Made by a program: the position numbers and the translations under genes. Source: Gallionella sp. (lineage in GTDB: Bacteria > Pseudomonadota > Gammaproteobacteria > Burkholderiales > Gallionellaceae). Taken from it: a stretch of DNA of 64,000 nucleotides. Shown piece after piece: positions 58,576 to 64,000 of this stretch; positions within the stretch are counted from its first letter, which is position 1; each line of letters begins with the position of its first letter. Location of the stretch: assembly GCA_028714075.1 (NCBI GenBank), contig JAQTMZ010000001.1, positions 186,001 to 250,000 on the forward strand. Reading direction: 5' to 3'. The notes beneath the pieces were generated by a model. That model saw only the letters and a program-made list of their open reading frames with translations, was not told where the DNA came from and made no database searches.

Positions 58576-59204
58576 CCGGCGCAACAAAAATCGCCAGGGA
58601 GCAGACACGGAGCCGCCTGCTGAACGCGGCGCGCGAAGTGTTTTCGCAGAACGGTTTTCAGGGCGCGACGGTGCGCGAGATATGCCGCCGCGCCGAAACG
58701 AATGTCGCGTCGGTAAATTACCATTTCGGCAGCAAGGACGGCCTGCTTGCCGAGGCGTTGAATTTCGCGCAGCTCAAGGCGTTGCAAGTAGCCAACGTCA
58801 AGGCCGACGCGTGTCCCGAGGCGCGCCTGCGCTTGTTCATCCGCGACTTCATGCGGATGCTGCTGGACGAAACAACCCCGTCATCGCAATGCCGGATGAT
58901 GGCACGCGAATTGGCCGACCCCACGCCAGCGCTGGACAAGATCGTGCGCGAAGCCATCGCGCCGCTGCACAAATTCCTCGGCGAACTGGTGCGCGAAATT
59001 ATCGGCGCCAAAGCCGGCGAAACCGAGTTGCGCCGCTGCGTGCACAGCATCCTCGGGCAATGCCTGTTCCACCGCCATTCGCATCCGGTGCTGCAACGCC
59101 TGCATCCCAAGTTGCGCTACGACGACAAGGAGATCGAAGCGATAGCAAGTCACATCGCGGATTTTTCTCTGGCGGGTATCAACTCTATTTCGAAGAGCAA
59201 ATAA
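58572..59204 (+). CDS. TetR-family regulator (CecR/YbiH type)
   Basis: A 210-residue repressor. The N-terminal helix-turn-helix is clear (AREVFSQNGFQGATVREICRRAETNVASVNYHF), and the C-terminal region matches the CecR/DUF1956-type ligand domain. It overlaps the outer-membrane-factor stop as ATGA, so it is the fourth gene of the pump operon and probably represses it in response to a substrate. Confidence 0.88.
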   Translation: MTGATKIAREQTRSRLLNAAREVFSQNGFQGATVREICRRAETNVASVNYHFGSKDGLLAEALNFAQLKALQVANVKADACPEARLRLFIRDFMRMLLDETTPSSQCRMMARELADPTPALDKIVREAIAPLHKFLGELVREIIGAKAGETELRRCVHSILGQCLFHRHSHPVLQRLHPKLRYDDKEIEAIASHIADFSLAGINSISKSK

Positions 59205-59208
59205 TTCG

Positions 59209-59236
59209 GCAGGGGCGCGATGAATTTCGCCCCTGC
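59209..59236 (+). terminator. Hairpin after the efflux operon
   Basis: GCAGGGGCG and CGCCCCTGC form a perfect 9-base stem with a 10-base loop just after the regulator stop. It lacks a T-run but is well placed to end the operon. Confidence 0.5.
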
Positions 59237-59288
59237 GATGATTCGCTATTGAGCGGATCACCACCCAATAATGCGACGGGAATAACCG

Positions 59289-60083
59289 ATGAAGCGTTTC
59301 CTGATGTGCGAGCCGAAGTTTTTTGAAGTGTGCTATGTGATCAATCCCTGGATGGAAGGCAACATGGGGAAAGTGAACAAGGCGCTGGCGGACAAGCAGT
59401 GGCAACACCTGCATGACACTGTCGCGGGACTGGCCTCGGTCAGTCTGACCGAACCTGCTGCGGGGCTGCCGGACATGGTGTTCACCGCGAACGCGGGATT
59501 GGTTCACAAAAATGACTTCATCGTCGCGTCGTTTCTGCATGCCGAACGGCAGCCGGAAGCAAAGTTGTTCGGGCAATTCTTTGCCGCGCAGGGCTACAGG
59601 GTGCAGCACCTTCGGGAAGAAACCATATTCGAAGGCGCGGGCGACGCCCTGTTCGATGCGCAGGAAAGGCTCTGGGTCGGGTCGGGAATCAGGAGCGATT
59701 CACAGGCGCTGGATGAAATCATCGCCGTGCTGGATGTCGAAGCGCATGCGCTGGAACTCGTCGATCCCCGCTGGTATCACCTCGACACGGCCTTCTGCCC
59801 GCTGCCGCAAGGCCGGGCCATCGCCTACGCCAAGGCATTTTCAGCAAAGAGTGTGGACGCGCTTGACCATGCGTTCGGTGAAAATATCATCTGGGTCTCG
59901 GAACCGGACGCAAAAAATTTCGCCTGCAATGCGATCTCCATCGACCGGCACATCATCATGCACAAGGCATCGGCAGAACTGAAATCAGCTTTGAAGCAGC
60001 GCGGCTTGGAGGTCATCGAGGCGGATGTTTCCGAATTTCTCAAGTCCGGCGGAGCCTGCAAATGTTTGACTCTGGAGATTTGA
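59289..60083 (+). CDS. Amidinotransferase/dimethylarginine-dimethylaminohydrolase-family enzyme
   Basis: A 264-residue pentein-fold hydrolase that likely acts on arginine or methylated arginine (DDAH or arginine-deiminase relatives). Expected catalytic residues are in place: Asp62 in LPDMVFTANAG, Glu115 and Asp119 in FEGAGDAL, His164 in WYHLDTAFCPL, and a C-terminal Cys (Cys259 more likely than Cys257) in GGACKCLTLEI. Substrate choice between dimethylarginine, arginine and citrulline cannot be settled. The next gene follows after one base. Confidence 0.8.
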   Translation: MKRFLMCEPKFFEVCYVINPWMEGNMGKVNKALADKQWQHLHDTVAGLASVSLTEPAAGLPDMVFTANAGLVHKNDFIVASFLHAERQPEAKLFGQFFAAQGYRVQHLREETIFEGAGDALFDAQERLWVGSGIRSDSQALDEIIAVLDVEAHALELVDPRWYHLDTAFCPLPQGRAIAYAKAFSAKSVDALDHAFGENIIWVSEPDAKNFACNAISIDRHIIMHKASAELKSALKQRGLEVIEADVSEFLKSGGACKCLTLEI

Positions 60084-60084
60084 A

Positions 60085-60804
60085 GTGAGCGCAGATAAAT
60101 TGATCGCCGCCGCACAAAAATTGTCGCACGCCGTATCCGGCCTGTCTTTTGCCGCGCCGGTCACGCATGTCTATAACCCGCTCGATTACGCCTGGGCGCC
60201 CCACGAGCAATACCTGCGGCGCTACGGTGAAGGAAAGAAGCGCGTCGTGTTCGTCGGCATGAATCCCGGCCCGTTCGGCATGACGCAGATCGGCGTGCCG
60301 TTTGGCGAAATCGCGGCGGCGCGCGACTGGCTGCACCTCAATGCGCCCATCGCCAAACCGGCGCGTGAGAATCCGGCGCGCCCCATCGAAGGCTGGGATT
60401 GTCCGCGCAGCGAAGTCAGCGGACGGCGGCTATGGGGACTGTTTGCAGAACGCTTCGGCGCGGCCGACAACTTTTTTGCCGAACATTTCGTCGCCAACTA
60501 TTGTCCGCTGGTCTTTATGGCTGGTGCGCGCAACGTCACGCCGGACAAGCTGCCCGTTCCAGAGGCCGCTCCGCTGTTCGCGGCCTGCAACACCCATCTC
60601 GCCGAAGTGGTGCGCACCAGCGGCACAGAGTGGGTGATCGGCATCGGCGCTTTCGCGGAAGCCCGTGCGCGCGACGCGCTGGCGGAGGTTCCCGGCATCC
60701 GCTTCGGGCGCATCCTGCACCCCAGCCCGGCCTCCCCCGCCGCCAATCGCGGTTGGGCGGAGCAGGCAACCAAGCAAATGCAGGAATTAGGTTTGTGGGA
60801 TTAG
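60085..60804 (+). CDS. SMUG1-type uracil-DNA glycosylase
   Basis: A 239-residue DNA-repair enzyme that removes uracil and oxidised pyrimidines. The active-site GMNPGPFGM with its conserved Asn and the DNA-intercalating HPSPASPAANRGW loop identify the SMUG family (UDG family 3). GTG at 60085, 8 bases after GGAG, is the start. It is coupled to the upstream hydrolase. Confidence 0.88.
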   Translation: MSADKLIAAAQKLSHAVSGLSFAAPVTHVYNPLDYAWAPHEQYLRRYGEGKKRVVFVGMNPGPFGMTQIGVPFGEIAAARDWLHLNAPIAKPARENPARPIEGWDCPRSEVSGRRLWGLFAERFGAADNFFAEHFVANYCPLVFMAGARNVTPDKLPVPEAAPLFAACNTHLAEVVRTSGTEWVIGIGAFAEARARDALAEVPGIRFGRILHPSPASPAANRGWAEQATKQMQELGLWD

Positions 60805-60847
60805 CCGGGATAACGCTTGTTTCGCACTATGTGAACTCCGTCATTTG

Positions 60848-60928
60848 GTAGGGCGCAATAACCAGCGGGCATTGCGCCGTATGTAACGATACCATCCGGC
60901 GCAATGCGCTACGCTTATTGCGCCCTAC
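60848..60928. repeat. Imperfect palindromic element of the GTAGGGCGCAATAA type
   Basis: Begins GTAGGGCGCAATAACC and ends TTATTGCGCCCTAC, with a second pair GCATTGCGCC and GGCGCAATGC inside. A fold-back repeat of the sort scattered in many proteobacterial genomes. Only this copy is seen in the window. Confidence 0.7.
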
Positions 60929-60991
60929 GCGAGCTGCGCGCACGGCAAATTTAGAAATCGCGCGCACAGCGCACGCTAAGCTGGCTTACGT

Positions 60992-61522
60992 TTAGGTTCG
61001 TAGGTCATATACCAAGAAGATGATTGAAGAGGCTAACTGTGTGCCGCCTAGCAGCCGGACATATGGCTCTCGCCATCGTTGCCGAAACCACCTGTTATTG
61101 AATTCGCTGACCATGCGACGTGTGATCGTCATGCCGATTAGTGGTGCAGCGACAACAAAGGCGGCCATAAGAACTACTAACGTAGCGAAGAGCCAATAGC
61201 GAACTGGATTAGCCAAGACTGCCGCAATACATATTCCAGTTGCCCATCCGAAAACGCTTCCGCCAGCAGATGCATAAAACGTAGCAATCGAATCGCCGTG
61301 CTTCTGCATATGTTCGCCAACTTCAGATCCTCTGCGACCAGCCGTCATGAACACGACACCGATTGATGCGCTGACAATGCAGAAAAGGAACGTAAAACTA
61401 TTTCGGTTGAGAAACCACTCAGTGAGTGGAGTAACAATCTCAAAGTGAGTGGTGGCGATGTGATATGAAATTGAGCCGGACAATATTCCGGCTCCCAGTA
61501 ACGCTGAGATGAGTGGGCGCAT
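60992..61522 (-). CDS. Cassette-like membrane protein of unknown function
   Basis: A 176-residue protein with about four hydrophobic segments (near residues 5-22, 43-62, 83-105 and 108-130) and no family that I recognise. It begins four bases after a core site GTTAGGT, preceded by the 24-base sequence also found before the cassette ORF at 49051. Its stop is embedded in ACCTAAACGTAA, nearly the complement of TTACGTTAGGT at the start. GC content is below that of its neighbours. Confidence 0.6.
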   Translation of the reverse strand: MRPLISALLGAGILSGSISYHIATTHFEIVTPLTEWFLNRNSFTFLFCIVSASIGVVFMTAGRRGSEVGEHMQKHGDSIATFYASAGGSVFGWATGICIAAVLANPVRYWLFATLVVLMAAFVVAAPLIGMTITRRMVSEFNNRWFRQRWREPYVRLLGGTQLASSIIFLVYDLRT

Positions 61523-61525
61523 AGA

Positions 61526-61551
61526 ACCTAACGTAAAGTAGACACCCTAAA
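61526..61551 (-). other. Integron-type core site with conserved flank, next to argA stop
   Basis: Minus strand: a sequence starting TTTAGGGTGTCTACTTTAC then GTTAGGT. It matches 49016-49039 with one difference over 24 bases. Its left end is the last bases of argA, including the stop codon. Confidence 0.6.
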
Positions 61552-62884
61552 TCTTTCGCACGAATACCTTCGATTTCCGCTGCCAGTTATACAGCGACTT
61601 CTTCTGTGCGGGCAGCGCCGAGACATCGGCTTCGTTGAAGCCGCGCTCGACGAACCAGTGCGCGGTGCGCGTGGTGAGCACGAACAGTTTCTTCATTCCC
61701 TGCGCCTTGGCGGTGCCGATCATGTGGTCGAGGATAACCTGGCCGTAGCCGCGGTCGCGGCATTGCGCGTCCACCGCGAGGCAGGCCAGTTCGGCGGCGA
61801 GTTCGTCGGGGAACGGGTACAGCGCGGCGCAGCCGACGATGCGGTGGTCGTGCTCTAGCACCACGAAGCGCGCGATCTCGCGCTCCAGCAGTTCGCGGTT
61901 GCGCCGCACCAGAATCCCCGCCGCTTCCAATGGCCGCAGCAGGTGCAGGATGCCGCCGACGTCCTCGATGGTGGCTGCGCGCAGGGTGTTGAGCGTGCTT
62001 TCCACGACCATCGTGCCGATGCCTTCGTCGCTGAACAGTTCCTGCAATACCGCGCCGTCGGTGTGGCGGCTGATCAGGTGGGTGCGCGCCACACCGGCCT
62101 CGCAGGCGCGTATCGCGCACGGCAGGAACATCTGAACATCGTCCGGCAGCTTGCGTTTGCCCCCTTTTGATTCCTGGGCAAGCACGGCTTGCGCTTCGGT
62201 GATGGTGAGGTCCTTGAGCAGCTTGCCCTTCTTGTCCTGCACGCCGTCGGTATCCATCAGGAACATCAGCTTGTCGGCGTCCAGCGCGATGGCGGTGGCG
62301 GTGGCGATGTCTTCCAGCGTGACGTTGAACACCTCGCCGGTGGGCGAATAGCCGAGCGGCGAGAGCAGCACCACCTCGCCGAAATCCATGCGGTCGTTGA
62401 GCGCGGCGACATCCACCTTGCGCACGCTGCCGGTGTGCATCAGGTCGACGCCGTTGATGATACCGATGGGTTGCGCGGTGATGAAATTGCCGCCCGCTAC
62501 GCGGATGTCGGCGTTGGCCATCGGCGAATTCGCCAGCCCCATCGACAGCAGCGCCTCGATTTCCACGCGCACCCGCCCGACCGCTTCTTTCACGCATTGC
62601 ATGGTTTCGGCATCGGTCATGCGGATGCCCTGATGATAGGTGTCGCCGAGATTGTTTTTCGCCAGATGCTGCTCGATCTGCGGGCGCGCGCCATGCACCA
62701 GCACCAGCCGGATGCCGAGCGCGGCCAGCAGGTTGAAGTCGTGCGTCAGCTCGACAAATTTGCCGTCCGCGACCACCTCCCCGCCGAACGCGATGACGAA
62801 GGTGCGCCCGCGAAACGCGTTGATGTAGGGTGCGACGGAACGGAACCAGGTGACGAAATCGGCGGGTGCGGTGGTAATGGGCAT
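61547..62884 (-). CDS. argA: Amino-acid N-acetyltransferase (N-acetylglutamate synthase)
   Basis: ArgA makes N-acetylglutamate, the first step of arginine synthesis. The 445-residue protein has an amino-acid-kinase-like domain (residues about 20-280, with FVIAFGGEVVADG and LVLVHGARPQI) that binds arginine for feedback, and a C-terminal GNAT domain (about 300-440, with CRDRGYGQVILDHMI). ATG at 62884 aligns with the family start; ATG 62902 is possible and the frame is open to 63031. The stop touches the cassette-like element. Confidence 0.92.
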   Translation of the reverse strand: MPITTAPADFVTWFRSVAPYINAFRGRTFVIAFGGEVVADGKFVELTHDFNLLAALGIRLVLVHGARPQIEQHLAKNNLGDTYHQGIRMTDAETMQCVKEAVGRVRVEIEALLSMGLANSPMANADIRVAGGNFITAQPIGIINGVDLMHTGSVRKVDVAALNDRMDFGEVVLLSPLGYSPTGEVFNVTLEDIATATAIALDADKLMFLMDTDGVQDKKGKLLKDLTITEAQAVLAQESKGGKRKLPDDVQMFLPCAIRACEAGVARTHLISRHTDGAVLQELFSDEGIGTMVVESTLNTLRAATIEDVGGILHLLRPLEAAGILVRRNRELLEREIARFVVLEHDHRIVGCAALYPFPDELAAELACLAVDAQCRDRGYGQVILDHMIGTAKAQGMKKLFVLTTRTAHWFVERGFNEADVSALPAQKKSLYNWQRKSKVFVRKI

Positions 62885-63016
62885 GGTAATGTTTGCTCGC
62901 ATATGAGTTAGGGGGATACTGTTGCTCAAATAATGCCATGAACCGAAAGCAAATTGTGCGCTATCATAAACAAAGATTTTCAGACTAATGAAAATATTAT
63001 CGATGGGGAGGCCATG

Positions 63017-64000
63017 ATGCAAGCTAAGCATAAATTATTCTTTGGCATGCTGTTGGCTTTGTTTGCCGTGGTTGCCTTTGCCGAAGACAGCGGCGCGCCG
63101 CGCTTCGAAATAACCGGCTTTGTCGTCGAAGGCAATGCGCTGCTGAAGGTTGAGGAAATCGAGCAACGCGTTGCGCCGTTCAAGGGTAAGGGCAAAAATT
63201 TTGCCGATGTGCAACGCGCATTGGAATCCTTGCAGGCGGCTTATCGGGAGAAAGGCTACACCGCCGTTCAAGTCTTGTTGCCCGAACAGGAGTTGGAGCA
63301 GGGAGTGATCCATCTCAAGGTGATCGAGGGACATATCGCCAAAGTGACGGTCAAGGCCAATCAGCATCACGATGCCGCAAACATCCGCAACAGTCTGCCG
63401 GCGATCACCGAAGGACAGCCGCCGCATTCCGGACGTATCACCGCCGGCTTGCGCGTCGCCAACGAGAATCCTTCCAAGCGCACCACGGTGCTGCTCAAAG
63501 ATGGCGCAAAGGAAAAGGATATCGACGTCACCCTCGATGTGGTCGATGAAAAGCCACAGAAGTTTTTCGTCAGCATGGATAACAGCGGGACGCGCCAAAC
63601 CGGTAATTATCGCCTCGGTATCGGCTTCCAGAACGCCAACCTGTTCAACAGCGATCAAGTGTTGACCGTGCAGTTTCTCACCGCACCGGAAAAAATCAAC
63701 CAAGTGAAAATTTTCGGTGCCGGCTATCGCATTCCGCTGTACCAGTTCGGCGACACCGTTGACTTGCTGGCCGGTTATTCCGATGTGAGTGCCGGTGTCG
63801 TGCAAAACCTTTTCAATGTAAGCGGCAGCGGCACGGTGCTGGGCGCGCATTACAACCAATTCCTGGCCAAGGTCGGCGATAGCTACGATCACAAGTTGAT
63901 TTACGGTCTCGACTATCGCGCCTATCGCAATCGCGTCACCACACTCGGAGGTGTCGGGCTTATTCCCGATGTCACCGTGCATCCGCTCAGCCTGGCCTAC
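63017..64000 (+). CDS. TpsB/ShlB/FhaC-type two-partner-secretion transporter, N-terminal part
   Basis: The frame runs off the window, so only 328 residues are seen. A signal peptide (MQAKHKLFFGMLLALFAVV, cleaved near AFAED) is followed by a POTRA-type domain (FEITGFVVEGNALLKVEEIE to YREKGYTAVQVLLP), a second POTRA-like part and the start of an outer-membrane beta barrel. Such proteins export a partner TpsA adhesin or hemolysin. GGGGAGG lies 5 bases before ATG 63017; ATG 63014 is the alternative. A TpsA gene is expected downstream. Confidence 0.87.
   Translation, partial: MQAKHKLFFGMLLALFAVVAFAEDSGAPRFEITGFVVEGNALLKVEEIEQRVAPFKGKGKNFADVQRALESLQAAYREKGYTAVQVLLPEQELEQGVIHLKVIEGHIAKVTVKANQHHDAANIRNSLPAITEGQPPHSGRITAGLRVANENPSKRTTVLLKDGAKEKDIDVTLDVVDEKPQKFFVSMDNSGTRQTGNYRLGIGFQNANLFNSDQVLTVQFLTAPEKINQVKIFGAGYRIPLYQFGDTVDLLAGYSDVSAGVVQNLFNVSGSGTVLGAHYNQFLAKVGDSYDHKLIYGLDYRAYRNRVTTLGGVGLIPDVTVHPLSLAY

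Overview
The window looks like chromosome of a betaproteobacterium, most likely a Nitrosomonadales/Gallionellaceae-type aquatic species. This is an inference from the gene complement and protein style (flagellum with glycosylation locus, NIT-domain chemoreceptor, ppk1-sixA-pap, RND efflux, SulP-STAS-cNMP transporter). No rRNA or species marker is present to prove it. Most of the window is dense, fairly GC-rich core genome. It is interrupted by AT-richer accessory stretches at about 30.7-35.9 kb and 48.7-52.2 kb.

Region 1 (1-28 kb) is a flagellin and flagellin-glycosylation locus. It opens inside pseC and runs through a tightly overlapping plus-strand operon for a CMP-pseudaminic-acid-type nonulosonate: pseC, pseF, a methylase, an N-acetyl-sugar amidotransferase with HisH- and HisF-like ammonia suppliers, a pseG-pseH fusion and pseI. 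A second, less understood set follows (DegT aminotransferase, SpsF-type cytidylyltransferase, Gfo/Idh oxidoreductase, GT-B-like protein). Next come a GNAT acetyltransferase, a TPR-glycosyltransferase, fliC behind an exact sigma-28 promoter, flaG, fliD, and two tandem TPR-GT41 (OGT/SPINDLY-like) glycosyltransferases. The TPR parts of these two are almost identical in DNA while their catalytic domains differ. A convergent minus-strand group (two paralogous DegT aminotransferases, a GNAT, a left-handed-beta-helix acyltransferase) closes the locus.

Region 2 (28-36 kb): a TPP riboswitch and thiC, then an accessory island. It holds a WYL-domain regulator divergent from a lysine-rich phage-type zinc-finger protein, a small cysteine-rich protein, a PD-(D/E)XK nuclease-like protein and an overlapping EEP-family endonuclease. 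This is the best candidate in the window for an undescribed, possibly defence-related module.

Region 3 (36-48.7 kb) is housekeeping: uppP, yggX, ppk1-sixA-pap (polyphosphate), a SulP transporter with STAS and cyclic-nucleotide domains, a NIT/PAS chemoreceptor, DUF2288, pyrC and the RNase P RNA gene.

Region 4 (48.7-52.2 kb) holds two small orphan ORFs arranged as integron gene cassettes, with an attC-like site and matching core sites but no integrase, then a pair of J-domain membrane proteins. Region 5 (52.5-59.2 kb) is a complete RND efflux operon with its TetR/CecR-type regulator. It is seeded with REP-type palindromes, one of which sits in frame inside the signal-peptide region of the outer-membrane factor. 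Region 6 (59.3-64 kb) has an amidinotransferase-family hydrolase, a SMUG1-type uracil-DNA glycosylase, a third cassette-like ORF next to argA, argA itself, and the start of a TpsB/ShlB-type two-partner secretion transporter that runs off the window.
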